Origin: Isoptericola sediminis
GTDB taxonomy: Bacteria; Actinomycetota; Actinomycetes; Actinomycetales; Cellulomonadaceae
Direction of reading: 5' to 3'
Assembly (NCBI RefSeq): GCF_013085345.1
Contig: NZ_JABFAJ010000008.1
Coordinates: forward strand, 1 to 51,647
DNA length: 51,647 bases
The notes under the pieces were generated by a model. That model saw only the letters and a list, made by a program, of their open reading frames with translations, did not search any database and was not told where the DNA came from. This document shows positions 37,710-44,407 of this stretch, piece by piece. The translations under genes and the position numbers were made by a program. How positions within the stretch are numbered: the stretch's first letter is position 1; each line of letters opens with the position of its first letter.

Positions 37710-38357
37710 TCAGGGGGTCGCTTGGGGAACGCCACCGAGTCTCGATCTCAAGAACTCTGCAATCTCCTGCTCGATGTCGGCCGCCGACTCCTTGCGATCC
37801 GTCTCCCCCAGAGACCACGCCCTGCCCGGGTGGATGGTGTCCCACCGCGAACGAATGCCCGTTGCGCGCTCCTTGCCCGGCGGATTCTTCCCAAAGCCGT
37901 CGACCAGCGCATTCCACACCGGGCGATAACGAGAGATCAGCAAGGATTCCCCTAGCGGAATCCAAACGTCGTCGAGCACCAGCCAGCGAGCATAGAAGTC
38001 ATCGATAGAAAGGTTTGTTGCCGCCTCGACACTCTTCCGGTGTTGACCCAGTCGCGAAGAAAGCGCCTTCGTGCCAGCCACCTTTATGTCTACCCCTTTG
38101 CGGCCGCCCTTAGGGATGGCTTTTCCTACATACATCGGGTGCAGGAGCCCGTCAGGGGTATTGAGCGCCGCGAGATCGACGTAAGCGGGGTGCGGCAGAT
38201 TGTCACCCGTATAGTAGATCGCATAGCACCCTGCACCCTGAAAAGTTCCAACCTTCGCCAGGGGTACGGCATCTGAAAGGACCAGGCGAGTGACAATTGA
38301 TTCGGCCAGATTATCGATTGCCAACGGATTGAACGGGTGCGGATCATTTGTTGTCAT
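37710..38357 (-). CDS. Eco29kI-like type II restriction endonuclease (GIY-YIG)
   Basis: 215 residues. The GIY-YIG core is visible as GCYAIYYTG (about 43-51) and MYVGKA (75-80), followed by SRLGQHRKSV (R102, H106), ESLLISRYRPVWNALVDGFG with E137 and N149, the Tyr-Tyr-Arg-His-Glu-Asn order of the Eco29kI family. Characterised members cut CCGCGG. The ATG at 38357 overlaps the methyltransferase stop by 4 bp (ATGA), so it is made after the protective enzyme. The gene has distinctly lower GC and less biased codons than its neighbours, a sign of transfer. Sequence specificity is inference from the family. Confidence 0.92.
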   Translation of the reverse strand: MTTNDPHPFNPLAIDNLAESIVTRLVLSDAVPLAKVGTFQGAGCYAIYYTGDNLPHPAYVDLAALNTPDGLLHPMYVGKAIPKGGRKGVDIKVAGTKALSSRLGQHRKSVEAATNLSIDDFYARWLVLDDVWIPLGESLLISRYRPVWNALVDGFGKNPPGKERATGIRSRWDTIHPGRAWSLGETDRKESAADIEQEIAEFLRSRLGGVPQATP

Positions 38358-39565
38358 GCGACACGCTCCGCATCGCGTCGAACATTCGCGGCAATCTTGT
38401 GACCTTCGGCGAGGACGATATGCTCGGCAACACTACTCGCCACCTTCTCCGCCAGGAGAACCGGTACGGCATTGCCGAGCTGGCGCATGGCCTCGCCCCA
38501 AGCCCCATGTAACTCGTAGCGGTCCGGGAACGTCTGGATTCGCGCTGCCTCGCGGATGGAGTAGTAGCGAAGGGACCCGTCCAAGCGGACCAGCATGTTC
38601 TCGCCCCCCGGAACGCCGTGGCCGCCAGCCTTGAGGGCCTTGGAAGGCATGTCAAGCGGGCTTCCGGTGTGGCCAGCGTACGAGCGCGCCCCGGGCTGGT
38701 GCCTGTGGTTCAGGTAGCCACGAGTACCATTCGCACCGGGCTCAGGTAGGTCTGCGATCGCGTCCCTCACGGTGCGCCAAGGCATAAGGAGCGTAGAGCG
38801 CTCGGCGGTCTTCAACTCGGCAATCTTACGCGCCGACCGCGCCGGAGGATCAGGCCGCTTGGAAGTGGGGATCTGGTGGCGGTCCCAGTACGCCCCTGTG
38901 ACCCACTGATCGTAGAGGAGTGCATCGTAGGAGTGCGTTGCGCTCGGGAACTTCCAGTCTGCCTTCATGTCGTCGCGGAACCCGACAATGAACACCCGGT
39001 GCCGCTGCTGAGGGACGCCGTAGTCCGCAGCATTGACTACCGTCGAGGCGACCTTGTACTTGAGACCGTCGTACTCGCCAGTGTGCTCCGCCTGGAGTCG
39101 CTGGAGGTGCTCGAACCAAGACTCACCGTCGCGAGCAATCATCTCCGGCATTTCCATGCGCAAGAGAATGTACTGGAAGTAATTGGCGAAAGCGGAACGC
39201 GTAAGTCCCTTGACGTTCTCGATAAGAAACGCCTTCGGTCGAAGCGTGGCGATCACTTCGGCTGTGGCTGGGAACATATCGCGCTGGTCGTCGTGCGCGC
39301 GCGACTTACCGCCCATACTAAACGGCTGGCACGGCGGCCCGCCCGCCACGAGATCCACGTCCCTGACGCCCGACCAGTCGACAGCGCGGACGTCGCCCTC
39401 CATCACTTCCCAGCCCTGCACCAGGGGGTGACCGGTCGCTCGGTTCTCGCGCACTGTGTCGCATGCCCAGCGGTCCCACTCGACGACGGCGGCGGGCTCG
39501 AATCCCGCTAACTCGCACCCGAGGGCGAGTCCACCGGCACCGGCAAAGAGCTCTACGGATCGCAT
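38354..39565 (-). CDS. DNA cytosine-5 methyltransferase
   Basis: 403 residues from the ATG at 39565. Motif I SVELFAGAGGLALG, motif IV GGPPCQPFSMGGKSR with catalytic Cys79, motif VI AFLIENVKGL, motif VIII PQQRHRVFIVG and the C-terminal RLDGSLRYYSIREAARIQTFPD and QLGNAVPV are all present. The variable recognition region lies at about 195-310. Upstream, TAGAGT sits 8 nt before the ATG with no ribosome site, so the transcript may be leaderless, allowing early expression after entry. It is the first gene of the M-R-vsr operon. No controller gene is visible. Confidence 0.96.
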   Translation of the reverse strand: MRSVELFAGAGGLALGCELAGFEPAAVVEWDRWACDTVRENRATGHPLVQGWEVMEGDVRAVDWSGVRDVDLVAGGPPCQPFSMGGKSRAHDDQRDMFPATAEVIATLRPKAFLIENVKGLTRSAFANYFQYILLRMEMPEMIARDGESWFEHLQRLQAEHTGEYDGLKYKVASTVVNAADYGVPQQRHRVFIVGFRDDMKADWKFPSATHSYDALLYDQWVTGAYWDRHQIPTSKRPDPPARSARKIAELKTAERSTLLMPWRTVRDAIADLPEPGANGTRGYLNHRHQPGARSYAGHTGSPLDMPSKALKAGGHGVPGGENMLVRLDGSLRYYSIREAARIQTFPDRYELHGAWGEAMRQLGNAVPVLLAEKVASSVAEHIVLAEGHKIAANVRRDAERVA

Positions 39566-39573
39566 GACGCCAG

Positions 39574-39579
39574 ACTCTA
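39574..39579 (-). promoter_or_regulatory. Candidate -10 for the restriction-modification operon
   Basis: TAGAGT on the minus strand is followed by 8 nt and then the methyltransferase ATG, suggesting a leaderless or near-leaderless message. The -35 is weak. Confidence 0.4.
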
Positions 39580-39639
39580 CTGGAGAGGTCCGACACGACC
39601 CCACGTGGCACGCCAGGTAGGACGCCTAGACCCGCTGGC

Positions 39640-39975
39640 TCACCTGGACCCGGTCAACCACTCGATGGCAGTCGCAACAACCTCCTCCGGGCCACCGTCC
39701 CGAACCGCGAGGGGGTCAGAGCCGTCCTCCCACGCACGCCGGCTGCCGAACATGGACGCACCCTCCGCCGTTAGAGCGATCACGGCACCATCGTTCCGGT
39801 CGACGGTGGCGACCATCACGTCTCCCCCGGTGTTCTCGACGACCACGCCCGCCCCAGTCGCCCTCGCGACACGGTCTCCGATCGCGGCCACACCTTGCCG
39901 TCGAGCCTTGCCCTCTTCCCGCACACGCTCCGATGCGGTTTCGGCGGCATAGGTCACAGTCACGTCTGCATTCAT
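39640..39975 (-). CDS. Hypothetical protein
   Basis: 111 residues from the ATG at 39975; a longer form begins at 40011. No family recognised. It begins with beta-like VTVTYAAET, continues with a basic helix (ERVREEGKARRQGVAAIGDRVARATG) and a strand-rich part (VVVENTGGDVMVATVDRNDGAVIALTAEG), then GSRRAWEDGSDPL and a closing helix. It lies between the RM operon and another hypothetical gene on the same strand, so it could be an accessory to either. Confidence 0.6.
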   Translation of the reverse strand: MNADVTVTYAAETASERVREEGKARRQGVAAIGDRVARATGAGVVVENTGGDVMVATVDRNDGAVIALTAEGASMFGSRRAWEDGSDPLAVRDGGPEEVVATAIEWLTGSR

Positions 39976-40075
39976 AACGCCAACCCTAGCGATGGCGGAT
40001 GACAACCGCACCCCTCGGCTACCGACGATCCCCTACACGATGCCCCCGGGGATTTCCTCCGGGTGTCACAGAGCA

Positions 40076-40489
40076 TCAAGACGCTCGATCGCGTTGAATC
40101 CCCAAGACAATCCTTTCGACACGAGCACGCGTCTGGTCGTCGTCATGATCAACATCGGGTCGACACACCAGGATCAGCTCATCGGCGTCTCGATGGCCGT
40201 GCAGGTCGACGACGTGACCAAGCACAGGACGATCGGGGGAAATATAGATGCCCAGTTCCGCAAGCTTCGCCATCAATCGACTCAGATCCTCCTCCCGAGT
40301 GGATCGGTGACTGTCCGGGAGAAGTCCACCCCCTAGATCCCACGCATCGCGAGTCGCCGCACCCGGCCGCACCACAACCCCGACACCAGCAGTTTCATCA
40401 ACATGCGCCTGATGACTGAGCGAATCTCCGTAGAACGAAGTCACGCTCGAACCAACGTCATTCTCATTCTTTGAAGACTCTGCCGTCAT
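40076..40489 (-). CDS. Hypothetical protein
   Basis: 137 residues from the ATG at 40489, fixed by TTAGGAGAATC just upstream. No family recognised. The N-terminal third is polar; the rest includes GVGVVVRPGAATRDAWDLGG, a helix with EEDLSRLMAKLAELGIYISP, and an acidic His-rich end (HVVDLHGHRDADELILVCRPDVDHDDD). It is divergent from the HEPN gene at 40708, with a 218-bp gap probably holding both promoters. Lower GC than the host genes. Confidence 0.65.
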   Translation of the reverse strand: MTAESSKNENDVGSSVTSFYGDSLSHQAHVDETAGVGVVVRPGAATRDAWDLGGGLLPDSHRSTREEDLSRLMAKLAELGIYISPDRPVLGHVVDLHGHRDADELILVCRPDVDHDDDQTRARVERIVLGIQRDRAS

Positions 40490-40707
40490 GATTCTCCTAA
40501 TCCATCTTGGGCGGGCACAGTGTACGTGAGACGTCGACGCCACGACCAAACGCCTGCACCTCGCCCCAAGGACGGAACGGGAGCAGCATCGCGGGGCAGA
40601 CTTCACCCGCCCGCCCCGCGCGGCGTCACGGCCGAGTGAGTATCGTCAGTTCAACTGTTCCCACGGGCTAACACGACGGCGACTGTCGTCAGGAGGTCGG
40701 GGTAAGC

Positions 40708-41340
40708 GTGAACCTAAAAGAAGCATGCTCGAACTACCACAAGGCCATCAAGCATTGCGATAATCTAGTATCCGTCCACCGCAAATCCGGAGGATTGAAG
40801 CGCGGTCGACGCCACGAGGAGATCTCACTCAATCGTGCGGTGATCGTGATGTCGATGGCGACATGGCAGGCTGTGGTACAAGACTTGACGATTGCGTGCA
40901 TTGACATGTCCGAGCCTCGGCCTGGCGGGCCGATTGATTCTGCTGCCTGGGGAGTCTTGACCGGCCCTACAAGGAAAGCGGTCGGCGACTTCGCGACGCC
41001 GAACTGGCAGAACACCCGCAAACTTATGGTCGGGGCCGGATTTGATCCTCGCCCGCACTGGACCTGGCTTGGGTCCAAGGGGGCAAGGATCAGTCCAGAT
41101 ATCGTAGGTAGGCGCCTCGATGAGTGGTTAAAGGTTCGGCACGCTATTGCGCATGGCCACGACAAGCTGCCTGCCGTATCGGTACTCGACGCAATAAAGC
41201 ACTCAGGCGCGCCATCGTCGGATGACTTCAACCTCAGGTTGATTGATGCCAAGAACTGCATTCGATTCGTGCGGAGAATTACCGGTGCGACAGGCGAGGG
41301 CATGGCTGCGCATCTCGGCGTCTCGAACCCCCCGTGGTAA
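40708..41340 (+). CDS. RiboL-PSP-HEPN-like domain protein
   Basis: 210 residues from a GTG at 40708 with AGGAGG 12 nt upstream. Mostly helical. The C-terminal half carries LDEWLKVRHAIAHGHDKLP, where R144-x4-H149 is the HEPN RNase motif within a context like the RiboL-PSP-HEPN group. An N-terminal helix pair and a WQAVVQDL segment fit the same fold. HEPN proteins of this type are often RNase toxins in toxin-antitoxin, abortive-infection or other defence settings, but many act without a known partner. No antitoxin-like small gene overlaps it; the divergent 137-residue gene is the nearest candidate. GC is clearly below the host level. Confidence 0.75.
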   Translation: MNLKEACSNYHKAIKHCDNLVSVHRKSGGLKRGRRHEEISLNRAVIVMSMATWQAVVQDLTIACIDMSEPRPGGPIDSAAWGVLTGPTRKAVGDFATPNWQNTRKLMVGAGFDPRPHWTWLGSKGARISPDIVGRRLDEWLKVRHAIAHGHDKLPAVSVLDAIKHSGAPSSDDFNLRLIDAKNCIRFVRRITGATGEGMAAHLGVSNPPW

Positions 41341-41527
41341 ATGCGGAACCCACTTTGATATCCCCCAAGGCGTGGGGCCACGACCCCTCTCTTGCTCCTT
41401 TCCTACCGTCCCGTGTTACCGCCTCAGGGTGCGCCACGGCTACAAACTCGCTGAGACGAATAGCAGTAACCCCATTCAACCTGACCAGAGTTGCCCCTCC
41501 AGGAGCTCTGTGAGGTCGATGCTGGCG

Positions 41528-41830
41528 CTATCGCGCCGTGTAGGTCTTGCCGTCGAGGCCGCCCGTCTCGGCGAGCTGGCCAGGTGCGAGATGGTCACGC
41601 ACATGCGACGCGGCCAGGTCCGCACGGATCGTCCATTCCGACCTCACGCCGGCTATCGGCGCGATGACTCGCGTGCTCATGCCCTCCCCGGCCGGCATCG
41701 CCACAACCTCGCGACGCTCGTCACGGTCGAGGGTCAGCGGCCGCTCACCCAGCACGTCGGCAAGGTAGGCGACGCGGTCGACATCGGCTGCCAAGGGTGT
41801 CCTCGATGCATCGGGCAGGTCGACAAGCAC
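41528..41830 (-). pseudogene. ParB-like/HTH protein fragment
   Basis: About 100 codons open on the minus strand. The sequence ADVDRVAYLADVLGERPLTL, then REVVAMPAGEGMSTRVIAPI, AGV and later GGLDGKTYTAR resembles the HTH part and the LDGKTY segment of ParB-like proteins from actinobacterial plasmids and prophages. The ParB nuclease-like N-terminal motif and most of the C-terminus are missing, so it is read as a remnant. Its start overlaps the antirepressor remnant on the other strand. Confidence 0.45.
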
Positions 41831-42110
41831 GGCATCGAGCTCTGGTACGGCCGTGACCTCATGCCGCTGCTCGGCTAACGACGTGGCAGGACTTCGAGCA
41901 GGCGATCGAGCGAGCGAAGATCAGCGCTAGCAGCCAGGACGTGCCTGTGACCAGCAACTTTACGGGCGCCCGTAAGGTTTCTGGGGCGCGTGGCCCGGAG
42001 CAGTCCGACGTCCTCATGACGCGGCACGCGGCCTACCTGGTCGCGATGAACTGCGACCCGTGCGCGGCCGAGGTCGTCGCTGCTTGCTCAGGCCCCGGAC
42101 GCCTGGACTC
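41803..42110 (+). pseudogene. DinD/BRO-like phage antirepressor remnant, frameshifted
   Basis: Frame 2 reads IGQVDKHGIELWYGRDLMPL then LG and a stop at 41876-41878 where Tyr is expected. Frame 1 then resumes with TWQDFEQAIERAKISASSQ (from about 41881), TSNFTGARKVSGARGPEQ, SDVLMTRHAAYLVAMNCDP and EVVAA before diverging. Joined, these match the N-terminal domain of DNA-damage-inducible protein D and related antirepressors (RDLMPLLGY...W..F...I.RA). At least one frameshift and one stop break it, and the C-terminus is gone. Confidence 0.65.
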
Positions 42111-42264
42111 CGGCGATGCGACTTGCGCCACTGCGGGGCAGGGCCGCCGTGTGGGGGTCCGTCCATAGAGTGAGCATCGCCCAGCACGAGGAAGGGAGCA
42201 GGTACACGAACGGGGCGAACAGCCCCTCCGTTACGCCGCGCGACAGCGGCCCGAGTGAGAAGGA

Positions 42265-42654
42265 TTGACGAACAACACCAGCACCCTGACCCCGGACGTC
42301 GCCCGTGCGTACCGCAGCATCCTCCGATTCGCCGAACTCAACCGTGATGGATCGGGGGCGCGAGAACTGGTTCTCCGGTCCCTGGATGCCCTCGATGGCA
42401 CGGGCACCCTGCCGAACAGCTCCGGCGTGCGAGAACTCGTCGAACGAGGGTTCCTCCAGCAGCTCAGCACCAGGACCTATCGATTGGCCATCCCGAACCC
42501 GGACGCCGAGGCCTCGGACGACGACACCGAGGTTCCCGAGCCCCTACGCACGGGGGACGAGCGCTCCGGCATCAGCGGGGACAGGCATCCCATCGAGAAG
42601 ATCGAGGCCCGCCGCCCCCTGCGCGTCAAGGGGAAGCGGAGGGTCGCCGCGTGA
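42265..42654 (+). CDS. Hypothetical winged-helix-like protein
   Basis: 129 residues from a possible TTG at 42265; the ribosome site is unclear, so the start is uncertain. The N-terminal 75 residues read as a small winged helix: LTPDVARAYRSILRFAELN, ARELVLRSLDAL, SSGVRELVERGFLQQL, RTYRLAIP. The rest is polar and ends in the basic RRPLRVKGKRRVAA. It overlaps the next gene by 4 bp (GTGA). No family recognised. Confidence 0.6.
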   Translation: MTNNTSTLTPDVARAYRSILRFAELNRDGSGARELVLRSLDALDGTGTLPNSSGVRELVERGFLQQLSTRTYRLAIPNPDAEASDDDTEVPEPLRTGDERSGISGDRHPIEKIEARRPLRVKGKRRVAA

Positions 42655-43013
42655 ACTACGTCAAGATGATCGGCCAATGGGATGAGGACCTGGCCACCAA
42701 CCTGAACGCCGGCCTGGAGCACCGCGTGCTCGCGTGGGCACGTCTCCGGCTGGAGCGCACGGGCCACGCACACTTCGACAAGGGCGAGCTTCTCCGCGTC
42801 CTGGAGGTCGTGAACCCTCGCACGGGCGAGCTGTCGCCGGTCAACGCCCGGACGCTCGACCGCACCGTGAACGCCCTCGTCGACCAGGGACTCCTCCTGC
42901 CGGCGTCGGGGCGCCGGTGCCTGCGCCCGGTCGGGTGCGAGCAGGGCGCGCGGAACGCCCCTGTGACCGAGTGCAAGCAGCCCCGCGCCACCGCAAACGA
43001 AGTCACTGGATGA
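42651..43013 (+). CDS. Hypothetical HTH-like element protein
   Basis: 120 residues from the GTG at 42651. Helical: DEDLATNLNAGLEHRVLAWA, FDKGELLRVLEVVNP, LSPVNARTLDRTVNALVDQG, LLLPASGRRCLRP. The middle looks like a winged helix with a recognition helix at ARTLDRTVNAL. Two Cys (CLRPVGC) and a later Cys follow. Translational overlap with the preceding gene indicates a two-gene operon, perhaps of regulators or a small replication-type protein. No family recognised. Confidence 0.65.
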   Translation: MNYVKMIGQWDEDLATNLNAGLEHRVLAWARLRLERTGHAHFDKGELLRVLEVVNPRTGELSPVNARTLDRTVNALVDQGLLLPASGRRCLRPVGCEQGARNAPVTECKQPRATANEVTG

Positions 43014-43157
43014 CTCCGTTCCGGCTGGAATGCAGTCAGAACCTGTCGCTGTTCAGGAGCGTATCCGCAGGTCAGAGATTCTTCGCCCTCTCCACCATCG
43101 TGCACCGGCGAGCTGACGCCAGTCCCAGCCCAGAGCTCACGAGACTGGCGAGGTCAA

Positions 43158-43304
43158 CGCCGCTGCCACAGGCGTGGCCGGCCAACGGCCGGCCCACGGC
43201 CGGCCCACAGAGACTGACCGGCTGACCACCAGCGCCGCTGCCACAGGCGTGGCCGGCCAACGGCCGGCCCACAGAGACTGACCGGCTGACCACCAGCGCC
43301 GCTG
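43158..43304. repeat. Tandem direct repeats with GGCCGGCC palindromes
   Basis: Unit 1 (43158-43232, 75 bp) and unit 2 (43233-43296, 64 bp) are identical except that unit 1 has an extra GGCCGGCCCAC block; a partial third copy (CGCCGCTG) starts at 43297. Each unit contains TGGCCGGCCAACGGCCGGCC, an inverted repeat, then AGAGACTGACCGGCTGACCA. The layout suits an iteron, transfer-locus or protein-binding array upstream of the excisionase-like operon. Confidence 0.85.
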
Positions 43305-43417
43305 CTCGCGTCGCCGGCGCGAAGATCGGCCGGCCAATCCGGGTGGAGACCCATTTCTTGTATGTGACGGACGCAACATTTCCTGCAGGGTGCAAAATGC
43401 GCTTCTCATTTCGTATA

Positions 43418-43423
43418 TATAGT
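43418..43423 (+). promoter_or_regulatory. Candidate -10 for the excisionase-like operon
   Basis: TATAGT in an AT-rich patch (TCGTATATATAGT) about 42 bp before the ATG at 43465. The region is strikingly AT-rich against the GC-rich surroundings. The -35 is not clear (TGCAAA lies at a loose spacing). Confidence 0.45.
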
Positions 43424-43441
43424 AGGAGGTTTTCTCCTCCT
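43424..43441 (+). promoter_or_regulatory. Leader stem-loop that can compete with the ribosome-binding site
   Basis: AGGAGG (43424-43429) pairs with CCTCCT (43436-43441) around TTTTCT. The overlapping TTCTCC (43433-43438) could instead pair with GGAGAA (43454-43459), which is the ribosome site and first ATG of the next gene. The two pairings exclude each other. Confidence 0.35.
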
Positions 43442-43464
43442 CACGACACGGAAGGAGAATGCAA

Positions 43465-43662
43465 ATGTCTGCGCTCAAGAATATCGACCAGATCGGTCCC
43501 GTCGAAGCAGCTCGCATCATCGGAGTCCAAGTACAGACCCTCAGGAACTGGAGGTCCGACCGGCGCGAGGATCGACCGCATTCGGTGAAGATCAAGAACG
43601 CCGTGGTCTATGACCGGCGCGAGGTCGAAGCGTTCGCGAAGACCTACGAGGGAAACCGATGA
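43465..43662 (+). CDS. Excisionase-like small HTH protein (HTH_17/AlpA type)
   Basis: 65 residues from the ATG at 43465, favoured over the ATG at 43459 because AAGGAG then sits 7 nt upstream. The winged HTH of the MerR/excisionase type is seen in GPVEAARIIGVQVQTLRNWR, followed by basic DRRED and VVYDRREVEAFAKTYEGNR, the usual end of the Xis-like domain. It may direct excision with the integrase or regulate the operon. Recombination directionality factors of serine integrases vary widely in sequence, so this is only one candidate. Overlaps the next gene by 4 bp (ATGA). Confidence 0.75.
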   Translation: MSALKNIDQIGPVEAARIIGVQVQTLRNWRSDRREDRPHSVKIKNAVVYDRREVEAFAKTYEGNR

Positions 43663-43868
43663 GCCGGGACCTCGGAGCGCCGTGGGCCTTCCTGCCCGGC
43701 TATCAGATCGACGCGATGCCCGACGCCTTCTCCATCGGAGAGAAGCCCCTGCAGGCCGCTCCTGCGGCCCGCCACCACGTCGAGCGGGCACGGCAAGCCC
43801 GCGAGCTCCACGCGGCGCACAGAGCCCATGAGAGGCGCCTGTACCTGGAACGAAAGGGGTGGTCGTGA
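43659..43868 (+). CDS. Small hypothetical protein
   Basis: 69 residues. Begins with DLGAPWAFLPGYQIDAM and ends in a basic, His/Arg-rich helix (HHVERARQARELHAAHRAHE, RRLYLERKGWS). No family recognised. ATGA overlap with the gene before and overlap with the gene after show it is translated in a coupled string. Confidence 0.6.
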   Translation: MSRDLGAPWAFLPGYQIDAMPDAFSIGEKPLQAAPAARHHVERARQARELHAAHRAHERRLYLERKGWS

Positions 43869-44215
43869 TGTCAACGGCAGCGATCGTGAACCGCGTCCGG
43901 CACATCGACGTCGTCGGCCTGGAGTTCGGTCGCCTCGTCGTGCAGGAGACGTTCGTGGCACCGCACCTCAAGCGCCGGGACCAGCTCCGGCTCCTCGTCG
44001 AGTGCAGCTGCGGCCAGACCTTCAACGTCGCGGCACGACAGATCATCACCGGAGTCCGCTCGATGTGCTCGACGTGCTTTCACGAGTTCGTCGAGAAGTA
44101 CGGCACGAGACCGGACAAGGAGCGCATCACTACAGAACAGGTTCATCAACTCGCGGCAGACCGCGACGCCGGCCAATCCGAGTACCTGCGCATCAGGAAG
44201 GAGCTGGGACTTTGA
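43868..44215 (+). CDS. Small zinc-finger protein, HNH-accessory-like
   Basis: 115 residues from the ATG at 43868; the GTG at 43865 overlapping the upstream stop is an alternative. The core is LEFGRLVVQETFVAPHLKRR, LLVECSCGQTFNVAARQIIT and RSMCSTCFHEFVEKYG, giving a CxC...CxxC zinc site. The same GRLVV...CxCG layout is seen in the zinc-finger modules that accompany HNH nucleases in actinophages, and recurs in the HNH protein at 45596 here. It has no HNH residues itself. Confidence 0.6.
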   Translation: MSTAAIVNRVRHIDVVGLEFGRLVVQETFVAPHLKRRDQLRLLVECSCGQTFNVAARQIITGVRSMCSTCFHEFVEKYGTRPDKERITTEQVHQLAADRDAGQSEYLRIRKELGL

Positions 44216-44379
44216 CACTCCATCACGAGCGCATCGAACGCGTCATGCAGAACACCTCCGACATCCCCGACGACACCACCAACGACACCGAGGACACCTT
44301 CGGCGTCGAGAGCGACATCGGGTCCGACACCGAGGCCGACATCGTCGCCTCGGTCCGCCGATCCCGTCGTGGCCACTGA
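44212..44379 (+). CDS. Small acidic hypothetical protein
   Basis: 55 residues from a TTG at 44212 that overlaps the previous stop as TTGA. After LHHERIERVMQ it is dominated by Asp/Glu/Thr (DIPDDTTNDTEDTFGVESDI) and ends in basic VRRSRRGH. No family. The highly acidic body could be a DNA mimic or a disordered partner, which is speculation. It overlaps the start of the next open frame. Confidence 0.45.
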   Translation: MTLHHERIERVMQNTSDIPDDTTNDTEDTFGVESDIGSDTEADIVASVRRSRRGH

Positions 44380-44407
44380 AGACAGCATCAACAAGGAGAC
44401 ATCACCG

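Larger units (their letters stand above)
41341..42264. other. Degenerate region with remnants of two phage or plasmid genes
   Basis: No intact gene is supported over 924 bp. It holds a minus-strand ParB-like remnant (41528-41830) and a plus-strand DinD-like antirepressor remnant (41803-42110). The last 150 bp have a TAGAGT -10-like element near 42168 and a small GGGGC/GCCCC stem near 42214-42228 ahead of the gene at 42265. Confidence 0.6.
43014..43464. other. 451-bp non-coding region with tandem repeats and an AT-rich promoter-like end
   Basis: No gene supported. 43014-43157 shows nothing recognisable. 43158-43308 holds tandem repeats rich in GGCCGGCC. 43380-43430 is unusually AT-rich for this genome and includes TATAGT, followed by a small stem-loop and the ribosome site of the excisionase-like gene. 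Confidence 0.7.

Noticed and set aside
40023-40060. Terminator between the two hypothetical genes
   Set aside because: Only a 5-bp CCCGG/CCGGG stem with a 9-nt loop and no U run; not better than chance in this composition.
41243-41878. Intact 211-residue gene after the HEPN gene
   Set aside because: Only the last 25 codons resemble a family (DinD-like); the rest overlaps HEPN and is non-conserved, so it is a remnant.
43158-43304. Possible CRISPR array
   Set aside because: There are only two long units that abut directly, with no unique spacers between them and unequal length.
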